A DNA stretch of 64,000 nucleotides from Cellvibrio polysaccharolyticus (GCF_015182315.1 NZ_PRDL01000001.1:1550001-1614000), one strand, 5' to 3'. Positions 44,949 through 54,121 are shown, counted from the stretch's first letter. A program made the numbers and translations. Notes: generated from the sequence alone by a model not told the origin.

Positions 44949-45620
44949 TCAGGGTTTCAGGGCAATAAACGGTTTTTTTCGGTTGGGGTAGCAGTGTTGG
45001 CAAATCATACAGCGTGTGCCATCACAGCCCCGCGCCGAACAATGTTCGCGCGCATAATAGATGATTTGCAAATGCAGCTTGTTCCAGCAGTGTTGCGGAA
45101 ATAACCGCTTTAAATCTTTTTCTGTTTGCTCAACGTTTTTTCCGTTGGTTAAACCCCAGCGTTGTGCCAGGCGGTGAATATGGGTATCTACCGCAAACGC
45201 CGGTTGGTCAAATGCCTGGCTCATTACCACACTGGCGGTTTTATGCCCCACCCCGGGTAGCGACTCCAAAGCAGCAAAATCAGCCGGTACCTCGCCGTTA
45301 TATTTTTCAATCAGAATTTGCGACAGCCGCGAAATCGCTTTGGATTTCTGCGGTGACAATCCGCAGGGGCGAATCACCTGCTGAATATCTTCTACCGGCA
45401 CTTTCGCCATATCAAACGGGTTGTCTGCCAGTTGCCACAAGCCAGGTGTAACCTGATTCACGCGCTCATCGGTACATTGCGCTGACAATAAAACCGCAAC
45501 CAGTAACGTATAGGCATCTTTGTGATCAAGCGGTATAGGCGGTTCCGGGTAAAGCGCTTGCAGGGTTTCCAGTACAAACGCTACCCGTTCTTTCTTTTTT
45601 AAATTGAGGGTTGTGGTCAT
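44949..45620 (-). CDS. nth: Endonuclease III (DNA glycosylase/AP lyase)
   Basis: A 223-residue base-excision repair enzyme for oxidised pyrimidines. The helix-hairpin-helix LPGVGHKTASVV has the catalytic Lys, and AVDTHIHRLAQRWGL holds the catalytic Asp. The C-terminal cluster region reads REHCSARGCDGTRCMICQHC. The Cys spacing differs from the classical C-x6-C-x2-C-x5-C, so the [4Fe-4S] cluster may be bound differently. The start overlaps the dapC stop by 3-4 bases (ATGA), making it the last gene of map-glnD-dapC-nth. Confidence 0.95.
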   Translation of the reverse strand: MTTTLNLKKKERVAFVLETLQALYPEPPIPLDHKDAYTLLVAVLLSAQCTDERVNQVTPGLWQLADNPFDMAKVPVEDIQQVIRPCGLSPQKSKAISRLSQILIEKYNGEVPADFAALESLPGVGHKTASVVMSQAFDQPAFAVDTHIHRLAQRWGLTNGKNVEQTEKDLKRLFPQHCWNKLHLQIIYYAREHCSARGCDGTRCMICQHCYPNRKKPFIALKP

Positions 45621-46816
45621 AAGCTCTGAACAAAAGCGCGAATACGATGAGCCGCTTCAATGCACTCTTCCAGCGGTGCTACCAGCGCCATGCGCACTTG
45701 TTGCGCGCCCGGGTTAACGCCCTGGTGCTCGCGGGATAAAAAGCTGCCTGGCAACACCGTCACATTTTGTGCCGCAAATAATTGCCGGGCAAAATCTTCG
45801 CCGCTAATGGGTGTGCGTGGCCATAAGTAAAAACCGGCGTCAGGCCGTTCTACCTCAAGTACATCACCCAATATCGCCAGTACCGCATCAAATTTTTTAC
45901 GGTAAATATCGCGGTTTTCCAGGACATGTTGCTCATCGTTCCAGGCGGCGATGCTGGCCAGCTGTACCGGTACCGACATGGCACAACCGTGGTAAGTGCG
46001 GTACAACAAAAAGGATTTCAGAATGCTGGCATCACCCGCGACAAAGCCGGAGCGCAGCCCTGGCAGATTGGAGCGTTTGGAGAGGCTGTGAAACACTACG
46101 CAGCGACTGAAGTCATCGCGACCCAGTTCGGCACAAGCTTGCAGCAAGCCGGGTGGCGGCAATTGTTCGTCGAAATAAAGTTCTGAATAACATTCATCAG
46201 ATGCAATAACAAAGTCGTATTGATCGGCCAGGGCAATCAGTTTTTTGAAAACACCGGTATCTGCCACGGCACCGGTGGGATTGCCCGGTGAACAAATAAA
46301 AATAACCTGGCAGCGCTGCCAGATTTCCGGTGCCACCGCGTCAAGATCCGGCAAGTAACCGTTTTCGGCGGTGCAATTGAGAAACCAGGGTTCGGCACCG
46401 GCGAGCAGCGCAGCACCTTCGTAAATCTGGTAAAACGGGTTTGGGCTAATGACCAGCGGGTCCGGTTTTGTGCGATCAACAATGGCTTGCACAAAAGCAA
46501 ACAGGGCTTCGCGCGTGCCGTTCACCGGTAAAATATGCTTGTCGGCAGATAGACTTTCGGCGTTGAGTTTAAAACGTTGCTGCGCCCATCGAGCGATGGC
46601 TTCGCGCAACTCCGGCAAACCTTTGGTCGCCGGGTACTGCGAAAATGCCGCTTGTTGATCGGTGAGTGTTTGCAGCACAAAGGCTGGTGGTTGATGCTTG
46701 GGTTCACCCACCGATAAGGCAATATGCGCAAGATGGGCGGGCGGCGTAATGCCGCTTTTCAGCTCGGCCAGTTTTTCAAAAGGGTAAGGATGAAGTTTTG
46801 CTAAATCGTTATTCAT
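45617..46816 (-). CDS. dapC: N-succinyldiaminopimelate aminotransferase
   Basis: A 399-residue PLP-dependent class I aminotransferase of lysine and peptidoglycan diaminopimelate synthesis. Family marks are LSVGEPKHQPPAFVL near residue 36, ICSPGNPTGAV, and the PLP-binding Lys in FHSLSKRSNLPGLRSGF. ATG at 46816 gives the normal length (about 400); the open frame runs 21 codons further, over the end of glnD. It lies 29 bp after glnD; DapC next to glnD is the usual gammaproteobacterial arrangement. Confidence 0.93.
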   Translation of the reverse strand: MNNDLAKLHPYPFEKLAELKSGITPPAHLAHIALSVGEPKHQPPAFVLQTLTDQQAAFSQYPATKGLPELREAIARWAQQRFKLNAESLSADKHILPVNGTREALFAFVQAIVDRTKPDPLVISPNPFYQIYEGAALLAGAEPWFLNCTAENGYLPDLDAVAPEIWQRCQVIFICSPGNPTGAVADTGVFKKLIALADQYDFVIASDECYSELYFDEQLPPPGLLQACAELGRDDFSRCVVFHSLSKRSNLPGLRSGFVAGDASILKSFLLYRTYHGCAMSVPVQLASIAAWNDEQHVLENRDIYRKKFDAVLAILGDVLEVERPDAGFYLWPRTPISGEDFARQLFAAQNVTVLPGSFLSREHQGVNPGAQQVRMALVAPLEECIEAAHRIRAFVQSL

Positions 46817-46845
46817 AACAGCGGCGGATTCCAACTGCAAAAAAA

Positions 46846-49533
46846 TTAATGATTGGCTCGTTTGTCGAGTTGCTTGCAAATTTCATTTTGCAAGGACTCA
46901 CAAACCGCCGGATCACTCAGCGCATCGCCTTTGTGATCGGTAATAAAAAAGACGTCTTCTACCCGCTCACCGAGGGTGGCAATACGGGCATTTTTAAGTT
47001 GCACACCAAACTGCATAAAAACCCGGCCAATGCTGGCTAATAATCCCGGGCGGTCCGGGCTGATCACTTCAAGCACGGTGTGACCGGTCATGCGATCATT
47101 ACTGATGGCGGTTCGGGTTGGCATGGCGAAATATTTCAAACGGCGCGGGGTGCGGCGGGTAATGACTTCCGAGTAGTTGTCGGTCAATCGTAATTCTGCC
47201 AGCACAGCCGCCTGAATGGTTTTTAACTGCGCCGGGTTTTCTTTCAACGGCTTGCCGTTCTGATCCAGCACATAGAAGGTGTCCAGGGTATAACCGGCGC
47301 TGGAGTTGTAAATGCGCGCATCCTGAATGCTGAGATTTTGCTGGTCCAGTGCCGACGCTACCGCAGCAAACACGTTGCTGCGTTCAAGCGTGCGCACGAA
47401 AATTTGCGTAGCACCGGTTTGTTCCGACACAGACGCTTTGCGAATCAGTACCAGGTCGCTGTCATCCGGTTGGTTGACGGCAGCGGCGGTGTGCCAGGCA
47501 ATATCCTGCGCGCTCTCGCGGAGAAAATATTCATCGCCCATGTCGCCCCATATTTTCCAGGTGCGTTCAGCGTTGATGCCTTTGCGCTGTAATTTGCGCA
47601 GCGCGGCCTGCTGGGTTTCTTCAATCAAATCCTGGCGGTCGATATCGTTCTCAAGGCCGCGGCGCAATGCACGGCGTGAATCGAGATACAGCTGACGCAA
47701 CAAACTGGCGCGCCAGGTGTTCCACAGTTCTTTGTTGGTGCCGTTAATGTCGGCTACGGTCAAACAGTAGAGGTAATTCAAATGCGTTTGATCGCCGACC
47801 ATGAGCGCGAAATCATGAATGACATCCGGGTCGGAAATATCCTGCTTTTGAGCAACCGCTGACATGTGCAGATGCTGTTCTACCAGCCAGCAGATCAGAC
47901 GGGTTTCCCGTGGGGAAATGCCATGGCGGGTGCAAAATTCTTCTGCGTCCACCGCGCCGAGGATCGAGTGATCACCACCGCGACCTTTGGCAATATCGTG
48001 ATAAAGCCCGGCAATGTACAGCAGCTCGATTTTCGGTAAACGGTGAAACGCGTAAGCGGCGATTGGAAAGTCCTCGCGCGCCGACGGCAGACGAAAGTTA
48101 CACATGTTCTGAATAACTTTCAGGGTGTGTGCATCCACGGTGTAAATATGAAACAGGTCGTGCTGCATCTGCCCGGTAACGCGTCCGAACTCCGGCAGGT
48201 ACAAGCCCAGGATGCCGTAGCGGCTCATGCGTTTAAGTTGATCAACCAGCCCGGCGGACTGTTGCATCAGCTTCATAAACAGTTGGGTATTTTGCGGGTT
48301 GCTGCGAAAGTCGGCGTCAATGAGGTTGCGGTTTTCCCGCAGGCTGCGAATGGTAACAGCGCGTACACCTTCAATATCCTGGCGTTGCGCCATCAGCACA
48401 AAAATTTCCAGCATTGCCGACGGCTGTTTTTCAAATAGCTGCGGGTCAATCGCTTCAATGTAGTTGTTGCGAATCTGAAAACGCTCATTGATAGCGACAA
48501 TGCGCGCATCCGCCGGGTTGCTGAGAATTTCCTCGTGCAAATATTGCAGCAATACATCGTTAAGTTCGCGCAGTGCCATTACCGTGCGGTAATACTTGTG
48601 CATGAACTGTTCAACGGCAAGGTTTTCGCTGTTGTCGGTATAACCGAAAAATTGTGCGAGCTCGCGTTGATGGTCAAACAGCAAACGCTCTTCAGCGCGG
48701 CCGGCGACCATGTGCAGGCCGTAACGAACCCGCCATAAATATTCCTCGCCGCTGTAGAGCATGGAAAATTCTTCTTCGGTGAAGAATCCTTTACCGTGCA
48801 ATTGTTTCAGCGTGCGGGTTTGGTAATAGCGTTTGGCTACCCAGGCAATAACCTGAATATCCCGCAATCCGCCCGGTGCATTTTTAATGTTGGGTTCGAG
48901 GTTGTATTCGGTATCGTTGTATTTCTGATGGCGTTGCAGCTGTTCTTCCCATTTCGCCTGGAAAAACGCTGCCGCTGACCAGATATGTTCCGGTGAGGTT
49001 TGTTGTTGCAGGGCTTCACGCAAGCTTTCATCCCCGATCAGCGTGCGTGACTCCATAATATTGGTGGCCACGGTAATATCGCTGCGGGCAATGGCTACGC
49101 ATTGTTCTATGGTGCGCACGCTGTGGCCAATTTCCAGGCCGATATCCCACAGTAATGTTAAAAATTGGCCAATGGTTTCCTGGCTACTTTCCGGAAAGTC
49201 CGGCTGGTGCAGAATCAGCAAATCAATATCTGAATGGGGATGAAGCTCGCCACGCCCGTAACCGCCCACGGCTTCCAGGCTGATGCCCTCCGGCCACTCA
49301 AATTGCAGCCAGGCGTAATGCAGCATGCAATCAATAAACAGGGCGCGCTCGTAAACCAGCGTGCGAATATCTTCGCCTTCGCGAAAGCGAAGATCAAATT
49401 GGGCGCTGGCGGCGTTAATGGCATCCTTGAAGACGGTAATAACCGGTTGTTCTGTCAAAGCCCGCCGAAAACGGCTCTGATCAAAGAAAAAAAGTGGTCG
49501 TTCGAAATAGGGTACCGTCTTCCCGGTCATCAT
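46846..49533 (-). CDS. glnD: Bifunctional uridylyltransferase/uridylyl-removing enzyme
   Basis: An 895-residue nitrogen sensor that modifies PII proteins according to glutamine. Domains in order: nucleotidyltransferase (GGYGRGELHPHSDIDLLIL, about residue 90), linker, HD hydrolase domain (AGLYHDIAKGRGGDHS, about 515), and two C-terminal ACT domains (about 705-890) that bind glutamine, the last starting HTVLEVISPDRPGLLASIGR. The start codon shares a base with the map stop (TAATG). Confidence 0.97.
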   Translation of the reverse strand: MMTGKTVPYFERPLFFFDQSRFRRALTEQPVITVFKDAINAASAQFDLRFREGEDIRTLVYERALFIDCMLHYAWLQFEWPEGISLEAVGGYGRGELHPHSDIDLLILHQPDFPESSQETIGQFLTLLWDIGLEIGHSVRTIEQCVAIARSDITVATNIMESRTLIGDESLREALQQQTSPEHIWSAAAFFQAKWEEQLQRHQKYNDTEYNLEPNIKNAPGGLRDIQVIAWVAKRYYQTRTLKQLHGKGFFTEEEFSMLYSGEEYLWRVRYGLHMVAGRAEERLLFDHQRELAQFFGYTDNSENLAVEQFMHKYYRTVMALRELNDVLLQYLHEEILSNPADARIVAINERFQIRNNYIEAIDPQLFEKQPSAMLEIFVLMAQRQDIEGVRAVTIRSLRENRNLIDADFRSNPQNTQLFMKLMQQSAGLVDQLKRMSRYGILGLYLPEFGRVTGQMQHDLFHIYTVDAHTLKVIQNMCNFRLPSAREDFPIAAYAFHRLPKIELLYIAGLYHDIAKGRGGDHSILGAVDAEEFCTRHGISPRETRLICWLVEQHLHMSAVAQKQDISDPDVIHDFALMVGDQTHLNYLYCLTVADINGTNKELWNTWRASLLRQLYLDSRRALRRGLENDIDRQDLIEETQQAALRKLQRKGINAERTWKIWGDMGDEYFLRESAQDIAWHTAAAVNQPDDSDLVLIRKASVSEQTGATQIFVRTLERSNVFAAVASALDQQNLSIQDARIYNSSAGYTLDTFYVLDQNGKPLKENPAQLKTIQAAVLAELRLTDNYSEVITRRTPRRLKYFAMPTRTAISNDRMTGHTVLEVISPDRPGLLASIGRVFMQFGVQLKNARIATLGERVEDVFFITDHKGDALSDPAVCESLQNEICKQLDKRANH

Positions 49534-50303
49534 TAAAAAGACTCATCCTTACGTGCAGTTAATACTTCCACACCGGTAGCGGTAACTACCATGGTGTGTT
49601 CCCACTGGGCAGAAAGACGACCGTCTTTGGTTTCTACGGTCCAGCCATCGCTTTTCAGCTTGGTTTGAGGCTTGCCGGCGTTGATCATCGGCTCAATGGT
49701 AAAGCACATGCCTTCTTTCAATACCAGGCCGGTGCCCGGGCGGCCGTAGTGCAATATCTGCGGTTCTTCGTGGAAAACCCGGCCAATACCATGACCGCAA
49801 TATTCACGTACTACCGAGTAGTAGTTGCTTTCGGCATATTGTTGAATCACATGACCGATATCACCCAGCGTGCAGCCGGGTTTGACCAGTTCAATACCTT
49901 TGTACAGGCATTCCTGGGTGACCTTGATCAGTCGTTCGGCGTGAGCCGGAGCCGTACCGACAATGAACATGGCACTGGTATCACCGTAGTATTCATCTTT
50001 GATGACGGTAACGTCGATATTGATAATGTCGCCGTTTTTCAGCACACGCTTTTCCGAAGGAATGCCGTGGCAGATCACCTGATTGATGGACGTACAAATC
50101 GACTTGGGGAAACCGTTGTAATTCAGGCAGGCAGGAATGGCTTTTTGCACATTGACGATATGCTCGTGGCAGATGCGATCCAACTCGGCGGTAGTCACAC
50201 CCGGCTGAACATAAGGGCCAATTAATTCCAGCACTTCAGCGGCCAGACGGCCCGCAACGCGCATTTTCTCGATTTCTTCGGGGGTTTTGATAGAAACAGT
50301 CAT
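49533..50303 (-). CDS. map: Methionine aminopeptidase
   Basis: A 256-residue type I enzyme that removes the initiator Met. Metal ligands are visible as the two Asp in INIDVTVIKDEYYGD, His in GHGIGRVFHEEP, Glu in FTIEPM and Glu in WEHTMVV. ATG at 50303 (MTVSIKTPEEIEK) matches the E. coli N-terminus; an ATG four codons upstream (50315) is possible. In E. coli map and rpsB are adjacent and divergent; here uxuA lies between them. Confidence 0.96.
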   Translation of the reverse strand: MTVSIKTPEEIEKMRVAGRLAAEVLELIGPYVQPGVTTAELDRICHEHIVNVQKAIPACLNYNGFPKSICTSINQVICHGIPSEKRVLKNGDIINIDVTVIKDEYYGDTSAMFIVGTAPAHAERLIKVTQECLYKGIELVKPGCTLGDIGHVIQQYAESNYYSVVREYCGHGIGRVFHEEPQILHYGRPGTGLVLKEGMCFTIEPMINAGKPQTKLKSDGWTVETKDGRLSAQWEHTMVVTATGVEVLTARKDESF

Positions 50304-50611
50304 GAAAAAACTCATATCCCGGTCAATGGCTATAAACGGATCATTCTAAACGATACCGGCGAATGCCGACAGGGGAAGATCCAGACAGGTTCGTCCAGGA
50401 GATTTTTTTGAGATCAATTATCAATAGTTTGTTCTGCTGCCGCTGAGGCCGGGCGGGATTAACGGTTGCGTTGCTGATATTTCATGGCGCGGGAAAGCTT
50501 GCGGGAGAGAGGGGATCACTGCGTTGAGGGCGATTTGGAGAATTGACGGTTTGTTAAAACTTGCCGGCCTTGTAAGCGAAGCCTTCAGGCCGGCAAGTTC
50601 AGGGTAAATCA
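50304..50611 (-). other. Gap between map and uxuA
   Basis: This 308-bp stretch contains the uxuA terminator (50556-50599) and presumably the map promoter, which I cannot place with confidence. No gene is supported. Confidence 0.4.
50556..50599 (-). terminator. Rho-independent terminator after uxuA
   Basis: AACTTGCCGGCCT (50558-50570) and AGGCCGGCAAGTT (50587-50599) form a perfect 13-bp stem with a 16-base loop, followed by TTTT on the minus strand, 13 bp past the uxuA stop. Confidence 0.85.
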
Positions 50612-51796
50612 TCAGAATGCGTTGAGGCGTTCCAGGGTATGCACCACGCCACGCAGTTCTGCCAGGCCTTTCAGGCGTCCGCCGTAAGAATAGCCCGGGT
50701 TGATGCCGGTGCGGCCAATCTCTTCGGCAATCAGGTGGCCATGATCCGGGCGGAAGGGGATTTCCACTGCCGGCAAGCCAGCCGCCTTGCGACGCTGTTC
50801 TTCTTTTAATAGCACCTGAATCAGCGCCACCATATCGGTACCTCCGGTGAGGTGAGCGGCTTCGTAAAAAGAACCATCCGGCTCGCAGGTCACGTTACGC
50901 AAGTGGGCAAAATAAATGCGGTCGGCAAATTCACTGGCGATGGCGACCGGATCGTTATCGATACGGGAACCGTAAGAGCCGGCGCACAGGGTAATGCCGT
51001 TGGCGGGCGAGGGCACGGCGCTTATCAGGCGGCGAATGTCCTCTGCGGTGGACACCACACGGGGCAAGCCAAACAGAGAGAAGGGTGGGTCATCCGGGTG
51101 GATGCACAGGCGAATGCCCAGCTCTTCGGCGACCGGGGTGATGTCGCACAGGAACCCGATCAGGTTCTCGCGCATGGTGTCTTCACCAAGGTCGATAAAC
51201 AACTGGATGGTTTGCAGGATGCTATCGCGGGTGTAAGAGCCATCGCCACCGGGCAGCCCGGCAATAATGTTGCTTTCCAGTTGTTGCTTGCGTTCGGCAG
51301 GCATGGCGGCAAAACGCTGCTCCGCCTGTTGCAGTTGTGCTTCTGTGTAGCTGAGGCGGGCATTGGGGCGTTGCAATATCAATACATCGTAAGCAATAAA
51401 ATCAATCAGGTCGAAACGCAACGCCTGGCTGCCATCCGGCAGCAGGTAATTGAGATCGGTGCGAGTCCAATCCACTACCGGCATAAAGTTATAGCAAACA
51501 TCGGTCAGGCCGGCAGCGGCCACATTACGCAGCGATTGTTGATAGTTGCTGATGTAATGGGCGTAGTTGCCGCTACGGGTTTTGATGTCATTGTGCAGCG
51601 GGATGCTCTCAATAACAGACCATTGCAGCCCTTGTGCTTCAATTATTTGCTTGCGCTCAATAATGCGCGGCAGGGGCCAGATGTCACCGGTGGCAATGTC
51701 ATGCAGCGAGGTAACGATACCGGTCGCGCCAGCCTGAGCAATGTGCGCCAGAGGGATAGGGTCTGCCGGACCAAACCAGCGCCAGGTTTCTTTCAT
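50612..51796 (-). CDS. uxuA: Mannonate dehydratase
   Basis: A 394-residue enzyme that dehydrates D-mannonate to 2-keto-3-deoxygluconate. The start MKETWRWFGPADPIPLAHIA and metal-site stretches RLCIHPDDPPFSLFGLPR and FRPDHGH (His/Asp ligands) identify UxuA. Length is as in E. coli (394). It is monocistronic, with a candidate operator 25 bp upstream and its own terminator. It works with UxaC of this window in uronate breakdown, while the fructuronate reductase step (uxuB) is not encoded here. Its site between map and rpsB is unusual. Confidence 0.97.
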   Translation of the reverse strand: MKETWRWFGPADPIPLAHIAQAGATGIVTSLHDIATGDIWPLPRIIERKQIIEAQGLQWSVIESIPLHNDIKTRSGNYAHYISNYQQSLRNVAAAGLTDVCYNFMPVVDWTRTDLNYLLPDGSQALRFDLIDFIAYDVLILQRPNARLSYTEAQLQQAEQRFAAMPAERKQQLESNIIAGLPGGDGSYTRDSILQTIQLFIDLGEDTMRENLIGFLCDITPVAEELGIRLCIHPDDPPFSLFGLPRVVSTAEDIRRLISAVPSPANGITLCAGSYGSRIDNDPVAIASEFADRIYFAHLRNVTCEPDGSFYEAAHLTGGTDMVALIQVLLKEEQRRKAAGLPAVEIPFRPDHGHLIAEEIGRTGINPGYSYGGRLKGLAELRGVVHTLERLNAF

Positions 51797-51819
51797 GTTT
51801 GTCGCCTTGAATGAGGGTG

Positions 51820-51840
51820 TTTGATACTAGTATACAAGAT
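51820..51840 (-). promoter_or_regulatory. Candidate operator upstream of uxuA
   Basis: TTGATACTAGTATACAAGA contains the perfect 10-bp palindrome ATACTAGTAT, flanked by TTG and CAA with one extra base. It lies 24 bp before the uxuA start and resembles sites before the GH10, GH95 and (less) GH51 genes. GntR-type uronate regulators such as UxuR bind TATAC-containing palindromes of this kind, but the regulator here is not known. Confidence 0.55.
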
Positions 51841-51910
51841 TTTGCCGCTTGCAACGACAAGCTGGAAGGATTGTTTGTGAGGCTGGGTGGTTTCTTTGTC
51901 TGGAAATCTA

Positions 51911-52115
51911 TGGTATAAAGCGCGCCTCTTTTTAAAGGCAGTGCAGTTGTGCCTCCGTTAATAAAGAAAAAGCACAGGTAAAAACAAGGGTTTTTACCCG
52001 GTATGCCCGCATACCGTTCATTTTAATGTCACACATATACCGACACATGTAACCTGGGTGCCCTCGGGTTGGTTCATGGGGTATATGGAGGCTTAACCCG
52101 ATAAAGGAAAAGATT
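51911..52115 (+). promoter_or_regulatory. rpsB promoter and structured leader
   Basis: An extended -10 element TGGTATAAA (51911-51919) is followed by a leader of about 190 nt. The leader contains GGG-TTTTTA-CCC, the hairpin CGGTATGC/GCATACCG (51999-52016) and the repeat AACC...GGTT around GGGTGCCCTCGGG. In E. coli the rpsB-tsf operon is repressed by S2 acting on a conserved leader; this may be the counterpart. AAAGGA lies six bases before the rpsB ATG. Confidence 0.55.
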
Positions 52116-52853
52116 ATGGCTTCTGTAAGCATGCGCGATATGTTGTCCGCCGGTGTTCACTTCGGTCACCAGACCCGTTACTGGAACCCGAAAATGAACC
52201 GTTACATTTTCGGCGCGCGTAACAAGATTCATATTATTAACCTGGAGCACACTGTTCCTGCCTTCAATGAAGCGTTGGCGCTGGTTCAGCAAATGGCTTC
52301 CCAGAAGAAAAAAATTCTGTTTGTGGGCACCAAGCGTGCAGCACAAAAAACTATCAAAGAGCAGGCCGAGCGCGCTGGTCAGCCTTTCGTAAGTCACCGT
52401 TGGTTGGGTGGTATGTTGACCAACTACAAAACCATTCGTGCGTCTATTCGTCGCCTGAGTGACCTGACTGCACAAAGCCAGGACGGTACTTTCACCAAGC
52501 TGACCAAAAAAGAAGCGCTGATGCGCACCCGTGACATGGAGAAGCTTGAGCGCTCCATCGGTGGTATCAAGCACATGAGCGGTTTGCCGGATGCTATGTT
52601 TGTTATCGACGTAGATCACGAGCGCATTGCTATTCAGGAAGCTAACAAGCTGGGTATTCCGGTTATTGGTGTAGTAGATACCAACAGCAACCCGGACGGC
52701 GTTGATTACGTTATTCCAGGTAACGATGACGCCATTCGCGCTATCAAGCTGTACGTAAGTGCTGTGGCTGACGCTTGTCTGGAAGGTGGTCGTTCAACGG
52801 CTGCAGTACCAAACAAAGATGAGTACGTTGCTGCTGAAGGTTCTGCTGAATAA
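52116..52853 (+). CDS. rpsB: 30S ribosomal protein S2
   Basis: A 245-residue ribosomal protein. SMRDMLSAGVHFGHQTRYWN at the N-terminus and GIPVIGVVDTNSNPDGVDYV near residue 190 are S2 signatures. It is the first gene of the operon with tsf, 87 bp further on, separated by a hairpin terminator that probably acts partially. Confidence 0.98.
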   Translation: MASVSMRDMLSAGVHFGHQTRYWNPKMNRYIFGARNKIHIINLEHTVPAFNEALALVQQMASQKKKILFVGTKRAAQKTIKEQAERAGQPFVSHRWLGGMLTNYKTIRASIRRLSDLTAQSQDGTFTKLTKKEALMRTRDMEKLERSIGGIKHMSGLPDAMFVIDVDHERIAIQEANKLGIPVIGVVDTNSNPDGVDYVIPGNDDAIRAIKLYVSAVADACLEGGRSTAAVPNKDEYVAAEGSAE

Positions 52854-52882
52854 GTCAGCATAACTTCTGCCTGAGCACGTTG

Positions 52883-52907
52883 AAAAGGGGGCCAAAGCCC
52901 CCTTTTT
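52883..52907 (+). terminator. Terminator/attenuator between rpsB and tsf
   Basis: AAAAGGGGGC pairs with GCCCCCTTTTT around a short loop. As in other gammaproteobacteria it probably ends only part of the transcripts. Confidence 0.85.
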
Positions 52908-52940
52908 CTAATCGGAATTTGACCTTAATAGGAGAAAACC

Positions 52941-53810
52941 ATGACAGCTGTTTCTGCAACACTGGTAAAAGAACTGCGTGATCGTACCGGTCTTGGCATG
53001 ATGGAGTGCAAAAAAGCACTGACCGAAGCTGGTGGCGACATTGAGTTGGCTATCGAAAACCTGCGTAAGGTTTCCGGTCTGAAAGCGGCTAAAAAAGAAG
53101 GCCGTACTGCAGCTGACGGCGTTGTAGCGGTTAAAGTGGCTAGCGACAACAGCTACGCTATCGCGGTAGAAATCAACTCTGAAACTGACTTCGTTGCTCG
53201 CGATGCCGGCTTCCTGGCATTTGTTGACACTGTTGTTGCCAAGGCTTTTGCTGACAAGCAAACCGACGTTGCTGCTTTGATGGCTGGCGAGTTGGAAGCT
53301 GCGCGTGAAGCGTTGGTGCAAAAAATTGGTGAAAAAATCAGCGTTCGTCGCATTAGCCTGATTGAAGGCGGCGTGGTTGGTGGTTATGTTCACCTGAATA
53401 GCCGTATCGCGGTACTGGTTCAGCTGGAAGGCGGTAGCGACGAAACTGCAAAAGACATCGCTATGCATGTTGCTGCAGTTAACCCGCAAGTGGTCAGCTC
53501 TGACCAGATGCCGGCTGAAGTGGTTGAGAAAGAAAAAGACATCATTCGTGCCCAGCCTGATATGGCCGGCAAGCCTGCTGAAATCGTTGAGAAGATGATT
53601 GTTGGTCGTATCAACAAGTTCCTCAAAGAAGCAAGCCTGGTTGATCAGCCGTTTGTGAAAAACCCGGAGCAAACCGTTGCTCAATTCGCCAAAGCTGCCG
53701 GTGCTACCGTGAAGAATTTTGTGCGTCTTGAAGTGGGTGAGGGCATCGAGAAAGAAGTAGTGGATTTCGCTGCTGAAGTTGCTGCCCAGGTTGCTGCGTC
53801 CAAGTCATAA
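52941..53810 (+). CDS. tsf: Translation elongation factor Ts
   Basis: A 289-residue exchange factor that releases GDP from EF-Tu. The UBA-like N-terminus has LVKELRDRTGLGMMECKKAL (family signature), the core has EINSETDFVARDAGF, and the dimerisation part follows. The start ATG has AGGAG seven bases before it. Long minus-strand open frames across this gene are codon-bias shadows. Confidence 0.98.
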   Translation: MTAVSATLVKELRDRTGLGMMECKKALTEAGGDIELAIENLRKVSGLKAAKKEGRTAADGVVAVKVASDNSYAIAVEINSETDFVARDAGFLAFVDTVVAKAFADKQTDVAALMAGELEAAREALVQKIGEKISVRRISLIEGGVVGGYVHLNSRIAVLVQLEGGSDETAKDIAMHVAAVNPQVVSSDQMPAEVVEKEKDIIRAQPDMAGKPAEIVEKMIVGRINKFLKEASLVDQPFVKNPEQTVAQFAKAAGATVKNFVRLEVGEGIEKEVVDFAAEVAAQVAASKS

Positions 53811-53833
53811 TTGACGGGTGCAAGCCAACCCAT

Positions 53834-53869
53834 AAAAAAACCCCGTACCGAAAGGTGCGGGGTTTTTTT
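53834..53869. terminator. Rho-independent terminator after tsf
   Basis: AAAAAAACCCCGTACC pairs with GGTGCGGGGTTTTTTT around a GAAA tetraloop, 23 bp after the stop codon. One G-T pair lies in the stem. Confidence 0.95.
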
Positions 53870-54066
53870 ATGGGTTGCGTTTGAGGTTGGTGTTTCCTGG
53901 TGGTATTACTGGTGTTGGGCGGGTATGTGCTGCAGGTTTCAATCCGGGTGAAGGGAGGGGCTTAATGTGAGTTTTTCCCGGTAGGGGCGTCCAAAGACGG
54001 GAAATTGTGCCCTGCTTTGCAGGTGTGCATTTAACCTGGGGCGGGTGCCTACCGCCCTGATTTTTC

Positions 54067-54075
54067 TGGTATACT
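54067..54075 (+). promoter_or_regulatory. Candidate pyrH promoter (extended -10)
   Basis: TGGTATACT, an extended -10 element like that of rpsB, is 47 bp before the pyrH start. No good -35 is seen. The rest of 53870-54121 has no gene. Confidence 0.5.
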
Positions 54076-54121
54076 GCGCCGATTTTGTCTTGCCAGAAAC
54101 CTGTCATTTAAGGAATGTTCC

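Noticed and set aside
50852..51814. 320-codon plus-strand frame over uxuA
   Set aside because: Antisense to a complete, typical UxuA; no ribosome binding site or domain.
52908..53684. 258-codon minus-strand open frame over tsf
   Set aside because: It is antisense to the certain tsf gene, Asn/Phe/His-rich with no domain, and arises from the strong codon bias of tsf.
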